From positions 930,001 through 994,000 of the forward strand of contig NZ_JABBFX010000003.1 of NCBI RefSeq assembly GCF_012927085.1: a DNA stretch of 64,000 nt, read 5' to 3'. The notes under the pieces were generated by a model. That model searched no databases. It saw only the letters and a program-made list of their open reading frames with translations, and was not told where the DNA came from. Positions 35,847-47,200 of this stretch are shown here, in pieces. Every line of letters begins with the position of its first letter. Position 1 is the first letter of the stretch. Made by a program: the position numbers and the translations under genes. The stretch comes from Ramlibacter agri. Lineage in GTDB: Bacteria; Pseudomonadota; Gammaproteobacteria; Burkholderiales; Burkholderiaceae_C.

Positions 35847-37372
35847 TGAAACTCCTCGCCGTCGCCCTCCCGCACCACGACGCCAACTTCGCGTACTTCG
35901 ACGGGCAGGCGATTCGCTACATCAAGCTGGAGCGCCTCCAGCAGGAGAAGCGATTCCACTTCGGATCGTTGGCCGACTGGAAGCCCGCAGCTGAGGAGTT
36001 GTGGGGAATCGACTGCGAAGCCATCGACGACTTCGTCTTCAGCTTCGATCCGGCTTCGCTGCCGCCCGCGCTACGCGGGCAAGTCCCACCCGAAGCGATG
36101 ATGCGACTCATGTCGGGCGCGTCCGAGGCCGAGCCGCTCGCGCCCGCTGTCTGCGAATACCTGGGCGTGCCGCGCGGCTGGCTGGTCAGCCATCACTGGC
36201 TGCATGCGCTCAGCACCTGGATGCTGGAGCCGCGGCTGGCCGACGTGCGCATCGTCATCGATGGCGTCGGCGATGGCCGCGCCTGGAGCGTCTACCGGGG
36301 CGACCGGCCGGTGGCGATCGGCGACATCCGGCGCGGGTCCATCGGCTGGGGGATGCGAGAAGCAGGAAAATTGCTCGGGATCCGCGCCGGCCACTACAAC
36401 GACATCGCCGGCAAGCTGATGGGCCTGCAGGCCCACGGGCGGGTGGACGCGGCCTTCCTGCAGCGGCTGCGCGCTTTCGGCATCGGCGACCTGCGCGAGC
36501 TGTGGTCGCCGCAGCATTGGGAGGCGCACCGCGGCGACCCGCTGGTGGCGCGTCTCGCGCTGCTCGATTGGGCGGCGACCGTGCATGCCCGCACCGGCGA
36601 GCTGCTGGTGGAATTCTTCCGCCAGCACGCGCAGCTGGACGACGTGGTCTCCTATTCCGGCGGCGTCGCCCAGAACGTGCTGTGGAACGCGATGCTGAAG
36701 CAGGCCTTCCCGCAGCTCGTGATTCCGCCGCATGCCTCCGACGAAGGCCTGGCGCTGGGCGGCATCGAATGGCTGCGGCGGCGCCACGGCCTGCCGCCGC
36801 TCGAGTGGCCCGGTTTTCCCTTTGCGCAGTCCGACACCGGCGTGGAGCCGCCTACGGGCCGCACCATCAACGTCGCGGCGCAGGTGCTGGCGCAGGGCGG
36901 GCTGGTGGGCTGGTACCAGGGACAGGGCGAGGTGGGGCCGCGCGCGCTGGGCAACCGCTCGATCCTGATGGATCCGCGCCTGCCGCAGGGCCATGCACTC
37001 CTGAACCGGATGAAGCAGCGCGAGCCCTACCGGCCTTTCGGCGCCTCGGTGCTGGCGGAACACCACGAACGCTATTTCGACGGCGTGCCGGACGCCTTCA
37101 TGCTGCAGGCCTCGCGCGTGCGCGGCGCGGGGCTGCCGGCCATCACGCACGTCGATGGCAGTTCGCGGGTGCAGTCGGTGGGCCCGGAGCAGGGCGCTTT
37201 CCAGGCGCTGCTGGCGCGCTTCCAGCAGCTCACGGGCTGCCCGGTGCTGGCCAACACCAGCCTCAACGTGGCAGGGCGGCCGATCGCGGCGTCACCGGAA
37301 GATGCGCTGGAGCTGTTCCGCGGCAGCCCGCTGCAGGCGCTCGTTGTAGGTGATCAGGCTTACTTGAAATGA
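35846..37372 (+). CDS. NodU/CmcH-family carbamoyltransferase
   Basis: Carbamoyltransferase of 508 residues. The N-terminal domain has the ASKHA-like Kae1 fold: VALPHHDANFAYF with the metal His, VIDGVGDGRAWSVYRG, and SYSGGVAQNVLWNAML. The C-terminal YrdC-like domain carries QGEVGPRALGNRSIL and CPVLANTSLNV. Enzymes of this family transfer carbamoyl from carbamoyl phosphate to small molecules (antibiotics, Nod factors, sugars). The ATG at 35846 overlaps the thioesterase stop; a GTG at 35843 is also possible. The acceptor is unknown. No biosynthetic cluster is visible apart from the convergent 2OG oxygenase, so a tailoring role is speculative. Confidence 0.92.
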   Translation: MKLLAVALPHHDANFAYFDGQAIRYIKLERLQQEKRFHFGSLADWKPAAEELWGIDCEAIDDFVFSFDPASLPPALRGQVPPEAMMRLMSGASEAEPLAPAVCEYLGVPRGWLVSHHWLHALSTWMLEPRLADVRIVIDGVGDGRAWSVYRGDRPVAIGDIRRGSIGWGMREAGKLLGIRAGHYNDIAGKLMGLQAHGRVDAAFLQRLRAFGIGDLRELWSPQHWEAHRGDPLVARLALLDWAATVHARTGELLVEFFRQHAQLDDVVSYSGGVAQNVLWNAMLKQAFPQLVIPPHASDEGLALGGIEWLRRRHGLPPLEWPGFPFAQSDTGVEPPTGRTINVAAQVLAQGGLVGWYQGQGEVGPRALGNRSILMDPRLPQGHALLNRMKQREPYRPFGASVLAEHHERYFDGVPDAFMLQASRVRGAGLPAITHVDGSSRVQSVGPEQGAFQALLARFQQLTGCPVLANTSLNVAGRPIAASPEDALELFRGSPLQALVVGDQAYLK

Positions 37373-37382
37373 CGCGGGGCCC

Positions 37383-37895
37383 TTACGGGGCGGCCGGTAT
37401 CCGCAGCATGTTCACGTTCAACACCAAACGAAAGTCCGCATCCGTGCACGATGCCCCGGTGTGTCGCAAGGACGCATCGAAAAGCACCAGCCGGTTGGCG
37501 ACGCTGGGCACGCGGGTGCCGTCCTCGAACACCGTATAGCCGTTGTTGGTGTTGAGATACAGGATGGCCGTGGTGGCGCCCGGGTGGCGCGTGTCCACGT
37601 GCATTCCGTACTCGATGTGGCTGTCCTGGCGGGGCGTGAGGTTCAGCTTGGCCTTGATCAAGGCCTGCGGCTGCAGCCGCGCCAGCACCGGGTCCAGCAA
37701 CGGCAGGCAGGGCGAACGGTGGGAGAAGCCCGGCTTCTCCAGGTAGAAACCGTGAACGAATTGGCGGTTGTGTGACGCGGGCAACGCACGACCCGCAAGG
37801 ATCTCGCTCGCTTCCCAGGGGAAGGAGCCGGCCAGCACCGCGGTCACCAGCGTCTTCAGCTGGAGCGGCTGCAGGAATTCGTCCACCACCTCCAT
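37383..37895 (-). CDS. 2OG-Fe(II) oxygenase
   Basis: Iron/2-oxoglutarate dioxygenase of about 170 residues. The iron triad is His99 and Asp101 (MHVDTRH) and His145 (RHTG), with Arg156 (FRLVLNV) for 2-oxoglutarate. YLNTNNGYTVFEDGT is the usual double-stranded beta-helix segment. The start is placed at the ATG at 37895 (MEVVDEFLQPLQLK). The frame stays open back to 38093, but that extension has poor character and would cover the promoter candidate of the next gene. It resembles prolyl/protein hydroxylases of this superfamily. It is convergent with the carbamoyltransferase, ten bases apart; substrate unknown. Confidence 0.85.
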   Translation of the reverse strand: MEVVDEFLQPLQLKTLVTAVLAGSFPWEASEILAGRALPASHNRQFVHGFYLEKPGFSHRSPCLPLLDPVLARLQPQALIKAKLNLTPRQDSHIEYGMHVDTRHPGATTAILYLNTNNGYTVFEDGTRVPSVANRLVLFDASLRHTGASCTDADFRLVLNVNMLRIPAAP

Positions 37896-38007
37896 GAGGG
37901 GCAACAGTATCGCCCAGGCGCAAGGGGGCGCCGCACTCTTTGTCCCAGGAAACGGAACGATGTCCGCAGTGCGCTGGAAATGCGCGTCAAGGGTGCGACT
38001 ACCCTCT

Positions 38008-38035
38008 TTCAAGCGTAACAAAGCGCAGCTATAGT
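38008..38035 (+). promoter_or_regulatory. Promoter candidate of the giant adhesin gene
   Basis: TTCAAG (38008-38013), a 16-base spacer and TATAGT (38030-38035), a good -10. Transcription would begin near 38042, giving a ~215-base leader with two hairpins. Confidence 0.5.
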
Positions 38036-38070
38036 CGCCGCTCGCAAGAGTAGGAGGGGACCGCGCCATC

Positions 38071-38108
38071 GCGTCGGTTGTTGTCCCTTTCACTCACGCA
38101 ACCGACGC
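38071..38108 (+). promoter_or_regulatory. Leader hairpin 1 of the giant adhesin mRNA
   Basis: A perfect 10-base inverted repeat, GCGTCGGTTG (38071-38080) and CAACCGACGC (38099-38108), with an 18-base loop. It could be an operator dyad or an RNA hairpin; no T-tract follows, so it is not an intrinsic terminator. Confidence 0.45.
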
Positions 38109-38166
38109 ACCCCCAATGACAAGAACGAACGGGCCCCCCGTCCGCGCTGCTCGCCCCCTGTCCGTC

Positions 38167-38198
38167 GCCCACGCGCGTGCGTTCGCACGCGTGTGGGC
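38167..38198 (+). promoter_or_regulatory. Leader hairpin 2 of the giant adhesin mRNA
   Basis: A 15-base stem GCCCACGCGCGTGCG / CGCACGCGTGTGGGC with one G-T pair and a two-base loop, about 60 bases before the ATG. It would be very stable in RNA and could slow translation or protect the long mRNA. Confidence 0.5.
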
Positions 38199-38258
38199 GC
38201 TCGCATGCGCGCGCCGCCGTTCCCCCTTGTCCCTCTCTCGCCTCACAAGGTCCTGCCC

Positions 38259-41200
38259 ATGAAAGCAAGAAAAACCAGCATTGCCACCCGCCTGCGCGAA
38301 GCCTTCCGGCTCGAGCCGCTGGAGCCACGCGTCCTGCTCTCGGCGGACCCGGTGCTGGGCGCGGCCCAGGCAGTGCTCGCTCCGCAGACGAGCGAGGACC
38401 AACTTGCGCAGGAGGCCTACTCCAGCGCGATGGCGCAGCAGACCACGCAGGCATCCAGCGCGGTGGTGGCGCAGATCCTGCGGCAGACCAGCAGCTCGCG
38501 CGGCATGACGGAGTTCGCGGTGGACAGCGCGACCTTCGACATCGCGAGCGTGCAGGACCAGCTGGGGATGCTGGAGGGGGCGTTCGACGTGCAGGCCGGC
38601 CAGACGATGGGGGGCACCGGCACGGTCATGATGGACCTGTACAACGACGGCAACATCTCGCCCGGCCACTCGCCCGGCAAGATCGACGTCGCCGGCAACT
38701 ACACGCAGGCCGCCGGCAGCACGCTGACCATCCAGCTGGGAGGCACGGACCCCGGCACCGGCTACGACCAGTTGAACGTCAGCGGCCAGGCCACCCTGGA
38801 CGGCACGCTGTCGCTGGAGCTGTGGAACGGCTACAAGCCCACCGACGGCGAGACCTTCGACATCCTCACCTTCGGCTCCGCCATCGGCAAGTTCGATGTG
38901 GGCGCCGGCTTCATCCAGGAAGACGCCGGGCTGTGGTTCTCGATCGACCAGCTGTCCAACGGCCTGCGCCTGACCGCGCACGAGATCGACCCCACCCTCG
39001 GCTACCTGCTGCAGGCGCTGCCCGACGCGACGAACGACGCGATGGGCCAGTGGCTGAACCACGACTACTTCGCCGACGTCACGCCGCAGACCTTCACCGG
39101 CGCCATCAGCCTGGGCAACCAGCTGACCGTGGACGGCACCTTCACCTTCGGCTTCGATTCGGGCGAGACGCTCACCGACCCCAACACCGGCGGCGCCGTC
39201 GAGGCGGACTTCTGGAAGCTGAGCATCTCCAATGCCACCGGCAGCCTGGGCCTGGACCTGAGCGACCCGTCGGCGCTGGGCATCTCGCTGTCGGACGTCG
39301 ACCTGGGCCTGCTGTACGTCATGCCCACGTCCGCCAGCGCCACGCATGGCTGGCTGATGGCCGAAGGCTCCATCGGCGGCGCGTCCGCGGTTCTGGGCGG
39401 CCTGTCGCTGCATGACAACGGCACGCCGCTGGATTTCAACCTCAGCTGGGTCACCGGCGACGCGGCGACGCAGACGCTGGACCTGTCGGGCCAGCCGGTC
39501 GACGTCGGCGGCGGCCACGTGTTCGACGCCGATGGCTCCAAGGGCGAGTACCTGCTGCTCTCCGGCGGCTTCAGCGGCAGCCTGGACAGCATGGCGTTGT
39601 CCGCCACCATCGGCATCTCCATCGACAACAACGCCTTCGAGATGGCCGCGAGCGACGTGTCCGCCACGGTCTCCGGCGGCGGCATGTCGGTGGGCATCAC
39701 CGACGGCGAATTCGGCCTGGTCGCCAGCGACGCCGGCGTCTCACTGGAAGCGCGCGGCGCGGCCAGCTTCGCCACCAGCGGCTTCAGCATGGGCGCGCAG
39801 GCGGTGCGCATCGCCTACAACAGCACCAGCGACGACGTCAGCGGGCGCGAGCTGAGCTTCGCCGGCGACTACAGCTACACCTTCGGCGACCTGCCGGCGG
39901 GCCCGGGCTCGCTGGCCGTGTCGGCCGTCGGCGTCACGGCCACCGTGGGCGACGGCGTCACGCTGAGCGGCGACTTCGCCTTCCAGCGCAGCGGCACTGG
40001 CGACAGCATGGCCGTCATCGGCCAGCACGTCGATGCCAAGGTCGCCGCCGGCGACTTCACGCTGGGCGTGAGCGACGGCGACCTGGCGCTGCTGGTGCGC
40101 ACCGACGGCGTCGCCCTCGAGGCGAGCGGCGGCCTGGCCGCCAGCCTGGGCGACCAGGTGAGCCTGTCCGCGACCCAGGTGGACCTGCGCTTCAACGAGA
40201 CGACCACGGACCTGGCCGGCACGGCGATGAACGCCGGGTCCCTCAGCCACACCTTCTCCAGCAGCATGAAGGCCGGCGCGCACGACCTGGCGCTGACCGG
40301 CGCCGATGTCGCCATCGGCGACTTCGTGCATGCGAGCGGCAGCCTGGCCGTGCACTGGGGCGACGAGACCACGCTGGACCTCGCCGGCGGCGGCACCGTG
40401 GACGTGAAGCAGCTCTTGATCGGCGGCACCGGCCTCACGGGCCAGGTGGGCCTGAACGGCGGCACGTCCGACTTCATCGGCTTCGACGCCAACGACGTGC
40501 AGCTGGCGCTGGGCCTCTTCAGCGACGCCGCCAACGACGCGCGCGGCTGGCAGGCCGTCAAGGTGCACACCGGCGCGGTGTCCTTCGAAGGCATCGACGG
40601 CGTGACGATGAAGGCCAACGACCTGGACGTCGTCGGCAACTTCAAGAGCAATCCGCTCGACCCGGTGATCGACTTCGCCGCCAGCCCGGTGCTGGTGGCC
40701 ACCGGCGCAACCACTTCGCTGACGCTGGACATGGCCGGCGCGCGCGGCGCGCTGCTGGAAGCCTCGGGCACGGTGAACGTGTCGCTGTTCGGCTTCTTCC
40801 AGGTGTCCGGCGGCTTCGCCTTCCAGCGCAGCACCGAGTCGCTGACGCTCGCCGATGGCGAAGTGGTCGACGCGCAGCTGTTCACCCTGGGCGCGGCCAA
40901 TGCCGACGCCTTCGCGGGCACCGGTGGCGACCGCGCCGACCGCGTGGGCCTGGACCTGCACCACGTGGACTTCGGCCTGGCGCTGGCCAGCGACCAGGCG
41001 GATCCTTCGCGCAGCTGGACCAGCCTGAGCGCCAAGGTCGGCAGCATCGCCGTCGTCGGCGTCGAAGGCCTCACGCTTTCGTCCTCCGACCTGATGGTCG
41101 CCGTCAACAGCAGCAGCATCGGCGCCCCGGTGGTGGACTACGCCGCTTCGCCGCTGCTGGTGTCCACCGGCCCCGGCACCAGCGTCAAGCTGGACATGGA

Positions 41201-44200
41201 CGGCAAGCGCGGCCAGCTGCTGGAAGCGCGCGGCACGCTGGACGTCGATGCGTTCGGCTTCTTCCAGGCTTCGGGCAGCTTCGCGCTGACCAAGTCCAGC
41301 GAGAACGTCAAGCTGGATAACGGCGACGCCGTTGCCGTGGACACGCTGACCCTCGGCGCGGAAGGCGTGGACGCCTTCGTCGGCATTGACGGCGGCACGC
41401 CCGATGCCGTGGGCTTCGAACTGAATGACGTGGGCTTCGCGCTGGCGCTGATGCGCGAGCAGCTGCCCGCGGCCAGCCCCTCGGTGGCGCGCCAGTGGAG
41501 CGCGCTGCAGGCGAGCGCCGGCAAGGCTGCGCTGGACGGCGTGAGCGGCATCACCGCCACGGCTTCCAACGTGTCGGTCCGCATCAACAATGCCGACACC
41601 GCCGGCCACGTGGTCGATTTCGCGGCGACGCCGCTGGACGTGGCCACCGGCCCCGGCCTCGCCGTCACCTTCGACATGGACGGCGCCGCAGGCGCCACGC
41701 TGGCGGCGTCCGGCAACTTCGACCTGGATGTCGATGGCTTCTTCCAGGCCTCCGGCAGCCTCGCCATCGAGCGCCGCCAGGACAAGCTGACCCTGGCCGA
41801 CGACCCGGCCACCACCGCCGTCGACGAATCCGCGACGCCGGTCGACGTGGACCTGCTGACCATCGGCGGCGCGGGCCTGAACGCCTTTGTCGGCGTCAAC
41901 GGCGGCACGGCCTCGGCCCTGGGCCTGGCCATTGGCGACGTCGACTTCGCGCTGGTGCTGGCCAAGGAAAGCGCCGGCACCCGCAGCTGGAACACGCTGC
42001 AGGCCAGCGCCGGTTCCGTGGCGCTGGTCGGCATCTCCGGCCTCACCTTGTCCGGCAGCGACCTGGCCGTGCAGGTGAACGAAGCCGCCGCCGACGGCAG
42101 CGTCGTCGACTACGCCAAGCACAACCTGCCGGTCGCCACCGGCACCAGCAGCAGCCTGACGCTGGACATGGACGGCAGCGTTGGCGCGGTGCGCCGCGCC
42201 TCCGGCCACCTGGCCGTCGATATGTTCGGCTTCCTGCAGGCCGAAGGCGGCTTCGCGCTGGAAAGCCGCAGCACCACCGTGACCCTGGCCGACGGCAGCT
42301 CGGTCGCCGTCGACCTGCTGACCATCGGCGCCGATGGCGTCGACGCCTTTGCCGGCATCAACGGCGGCACGGCCGATGCCATGGGCTTCGCGCTGAACGA
42401 CGTCAACGTGGCCCTGGCGCTGATGCGCCAGCACGGTGGCACGCGCACCTGGACTTCCGCCTACGCGCAGGCCGGTTCCGCCGGCCTGGTGGGCGTGGAC
42501 GGCGTCACCGTCACCGGCGAATCGCTGGAAGTGCTGGTCAACCAGGCCGGCACGGTGGGCGACAAGGTCGTCGACCTGTCGGCCGCGCCGCTGACCGTGG
42601 CCAGCGGCCCGGACAGCAGCATCCAGCTCGATACCGACGGCAGCCTCGGCGCGCTGCTGCGCGCCTCCGGCCACCTGAAGCTGGACCTGTTCGGCTTCGT
42701 GCAGATGGAAGGCGACCTCTCCTTCGAGAAGTCCGCCCGCAACGTCACCCTGGCCGACGCGGCCCACACCACCGTGGCGGTGGACATGCTGGCCATGTCG
42801 GCCAGCAACCTGGATGCCTTCGTCGGCGTCAACGGCGGCAGCGACGACGCCATGGGCCTGGCGCTGCAACACGTGAACGTGGCGCTGGCGCTGCTGACCG
42901 CGCAGGACAACGCCGCGCGCACGTGGGTGAGCCTGCAGGCCAGCGCCACCAGCGCCGGCCTGGTGGGCCTGGACGCGGTCACGCTGAGCGCCAGCAACCT
43001 CGAGGTCTACGTCAACCAGGCCAAGCTGGCCGGCGACGATGTCGTCGACTACGCGGCCGGCGCGACCTCGCTGACCCTGGGCGGCCTCAAGCTGGACATG
43101 GACGGCGCGCAAGGCGACCTGCTGCGCGCCACCGGCGACCTGGAGATCGGCGTCGCCGACTACTTCCACGTGCAGGGCAGCTTCGGCATCGAAAGCCGCA
43201 CCACCGACGTGACGCTGTCGGACGGCACCGCGACCCGCGTGCGCCTGCTGTCGATCGGCGCGCACAACGTCAACGCCTTCGCCGGCATCAACGGCGGCAC
43301 CACCGACGCCCTGGGCCTGTCGCTGGGCAGCGTGGACTTCGCGCTGGCGCTGATGTCCGACGTCGCCAACCCGGCGCTGCACTACACCAGCCTGCAGGCT
43401 TCGGCCGGCCTGGCCAGCTTCATCGGCGTCGACGGCCTCACCGTCAAGGCCGACACGCTGTCGGTGCAGATCAACCGCGGCGTGCAGATCGCCGCGCAGG
43501 CGGCGCAGCACCTCACCGAGAACACGCAGCTGCACCTCACCGTCGGCGGCAGCGCCGGCACCCTGCATTTCACCCAAGGCGGCAACAGCGCCGACGTGGT
43601 GGTGGCGCCCGGCGAGACCAACGCGCAGGTGCTGACCGGCCTGCTGGGCGCCCTCGAATCGCTGGTGGGCGCCGGCAACGTCCTCGTCTCCGGCACCCGC
43701 GTCGGCGGCTACGACATCGTCTTCACCGGCGCGCTGAGCGGCCAGGACGTGAGCGGCCTGGCGGTGAACCTGCTGGCCCCGGATGCCACCGCAGCCGTCA
43801 CCACCACCACCGATGCGGTGGCGGGTGTCAACGAGCTGAAGCAGATCACGCTGGAGCGCCAGCGTGGCGCGGTGCCGGACGTCACGACCAGCGTGACCCA
43901 GCTGGCCGCGATGGCCCTGGGCATCAACGAGATCAAGGGCATCGTCTTCACCACGCCCTACAGCACCTCGGGCAACTTCCAGATCTCGCTGGGCGCGCTG
44001 ACGCAGACGGTGCGCTACGTCCAGAACGACGTCGACAACAACAAGGCGCGCCTGCGCACCGCTTTCGCCGCCCTGCTGGGCGTGGCCGAGAGCAACATCG
44101 ACGTCACGTTCGACGGCACCTACAGCGCCGGCCACCTGTACAAGATCGAGTTCCGCGGCACGACGGCGCAACGGAACATCGGCGACATCACGATCACCGA

Positions 44201-47200
44201 GAGCCTGAAGGGCGCCATCCTGCCCTACACGCTGCAGGAAGGCTCGCAGCCGCAGGGCGAGACGCAGCGCGTCACCGTCGACGCGGGCACGGCCACCGGC
44301 ACCTTCAAGCTGAGCCTGAACTACCTGACCTTCGGCACCTTCACCACGGGCGACATCGCCTTCGGTGCCGACGCCGCCACCGTCCAGGCGGCGCTGCTGG
44401 CGGCCAGCAACGGCACGCTGCAGCTCTCCAGCCAGGGCGCCGTCACCGTTACCAAGAACGGCAACAACTACGACGTCGCTTTCGGCGGCGGCTTCTCCGG
44501 CCGCGACCTGAAGAACCTGCAGGTGGCGCTGGCCGTGGACAGCACCGCGCCCAGCGGCAGCTTCACCGTCGAATACGACGGCCACACCAGCACCGCCATC
44601 GCCTACAGCAGCGACTCGGCGACGATGGCTGCCAACATCCAGGCGGCGCTGGAAGGCCTGGCCGGTATCGGCGCCGGCAACGTGCTTGTCACGTACGACG
44701 CCGCTGCTTCCGACACGCTGCACGCGAGCTTCAGCGTCTCCTTCCAGGGCGCGCTGGCGAACCAGGACGTCGCCGACTTCACGACGCACTTCGCCGGCCT
44801 GACCAACGCCACGGCCACGCCTTACGAGATCACCAAGGGCCACGCCGCCGTCGCCGAGCAACAGACGCTCGCCATCACGACGTCCGCGCCGGCAGCCACC
44901 TTCACCCTCACTTTCGGCGGCCACACCACGGCCTCCATCAGCACCGGCGCCACGGCTGCCGACGTGCAGGCCGCGCTGGACGCCGCCTTCACCGACGTCG
45001 AACTGGTCTCCTTCAGCGGCAAGCAGCTGACGGTGCGTTTCGGCGGCGCGCTGGCCGGCGCCAACGTCGCCCTGATGACGGCGACGGTTGCCACCACCGC
45101 CGGTACCGCCACGCTGGACGTCGTCACGCACGGCTCCACGACCGACATCGCGGCCACGCCGGCGCACAGCGTCGTCGTCGATTACGCGGCCGGCAAGACG
45201 GCGCTGACCGTGCCCACGGGCACCGGCAGCAGCTTTGACTTCAGCATGGACGGCGCCAAGGGGGCGCTGACGCGCGTCAGCGGCCACCTGGTCATCGACG
45301 CCTTCGGCTTCTTCCAGCTGGATGGCAACTTCGCCCTCGACAGCGGCTACGGCAGCGTGACCCTGGCCAGCGGCGCCGTCGTCGACGCGCAGGTGCTGAC
45401 CCTCGGCGGCGACAACATCAGTGCCTTCGTCGGCGTCGGCGGCGGCAAGGCCGACCGCGTGGGCCTGGACCTCACCGGCGTGGACTTCGCGCTGGCGCTG
45501 ATCGGCGACCGCAACGACACGGCCCGCAGCTGGATGAGCCTGCAGGCCAGCGCCGACACCATCGCCACGGTGGGCCTGGGCGAGCTGGAACTCTCGGCCG
45601 ACACGCTGTCGGTCACCATCAACCGCGCCTCCGCCAAGGACGGCTCGGTCATCGACTACAAGCAGCAGAACCTGGAAGTCGCCACCGGCGCCACCACCAG
45701 CGTGACGCTGGACATGGACGGCAAGCGCGGCGACCTGCTGGAAGCCAGCGGCAACCTGCACATTGACGCCTACGGCTTCTTCCAGGCCGACGGCGGCTTC
45801 GCCATCGGCAAGCGCAGCGAGACGGTGAAGCTGGGCGACGGCAGCGACGTGGACGTCGACCTGCTGACCATCGGCGCTTCCAACGTCAACGCCTTCGCCG
45901 GCGTTGACGGTGGCACGACGAACCAGATCGGCCTGAAGCTGGAGAACGTGAGCTTCGCGCTGGCCATGATGCGCGAGCACACCGACCCGCTCGCCACCGC
46001 CACCGCGCGCTCCTGGACCGCGCTGCATGCGCAGGCCGGCAGCGCCAGCTTCGTCGGCGTCAACGGCCTCACCGTCACCGTGTCCTCGGTCGACGTCGAG
46101 ATCAACCAGCCGGACGTGAACGGCAAGGTCGTCGACCTGGCCGCGGCTCCGGTCGATGTGGCGGTCGGCCCGGGCCAGAGCGAGAGCCTGGACTTCGCCG
46201 CTGCCGACGGCGCGCTGCTGCGCGCGAGGGGCGCCTTCGAGATCGACGCCTTCGGCTTCTTCCAGGCCTCGGGCAACCTGGCGCTGGAAAAGCGCACGAG
46301 CTCGGTCGCGATCGCCGACAACCCGCTGACGACGACAGTCGATGAAGCGGCCACCGTCAACGTGGACCTGCTGACCCTGGGCGGCTCCGGCCTCAACGCC
46401 TTCGTCGGCGTGGGCGGCGGCACCGCCGACGCGATGGGCCTGCAGATCGGCGGCGTGGACTTCGCGCTGGTCATGGCCAGCGAAGCCGGCCTGGCCGCGG
46501 GCGTGACGCCGCGCAGCTGGAACAGCCTGGAGGCCACGGCGCAGTCCGTGGCGCTGGTCGGCATCGAAGGCGTGACCATCGCCGCCGACACGCTGTCCGT
46601 GCAGGTGAACCGGTCCGCCATCGACGGCACGGTCATCGACTACGCGACGCAGGGCCTCGCCGTGAAGACCGGCCCCAGCGACACGCTGGCGCTGGACATG
46701 GACGGCAGCGAAGGCGCCGTGATGCGCGCCTCCGGCCACCTGACGCTCGACGTGCTGGGCTTCTTCCAGGCCGATGGCAACTTCGCCATCGAGAAGAAGA
46801 CCACGACCCTGACGCTGGCCGACGCCGGCGCGACCCAGGTCAACGTGGACCTGCTGGCCATCGGCGCTTCCGGCGTCGACGCCTTCGCCGGCGTCAACGG
46901 CGGCACCGCCGATGCGATCGGCCTGGCGCTGAACGACGTCGACGTCGCCCTGGCGCTGATGCAGGAACACGGCGCCGCCACGCCGCGCAGCTGGACCGGC
47001 CTGAAGGCCAGCGCCGGCTCCGCCGCGCTGGTCGGCATAGCCGGCCTGACGCTCTCCGGCGAGAGCCTGCAGGTCGAAGTGAACAGCGCTTCCGACCCGG
47101 CCGGCCCGGTGATCGACTTCGCGAAGCAGAATCTCGACATCGCGACCGGCCCCGACAGCCACACCACGCTGGACGCCGACGGCTCGCTGGGTTCGCTGCT

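Larger units (their letters stand above)
37896..38258. other. Intergenic region and leader of the giant adhesin gene
   Basis: A 363-base region between the divergent oxygenase and giant adhesin genes, with no convincing gene. It contains a sigma70-like promoter (38008-38035), two inverted repeats (38071-38108 and 38167-38198) and a GC-rich spacer. From the promoter the adhesin mRNA would have a leader of about 215 bases, long for this window. I see no clear ribosome-binding site directly before the ATG at 38259; CACAAGG is the best candidate. Confidence 0.55.

Noticed and set aside
37896..38093. Longer N-terminus for the 2OG oxygenase
   Set aside because: The extra 66 codons are Ser/Thr/Arg-rich, lie before the conserved domain and would cover the promoter candidate of the giant gene.
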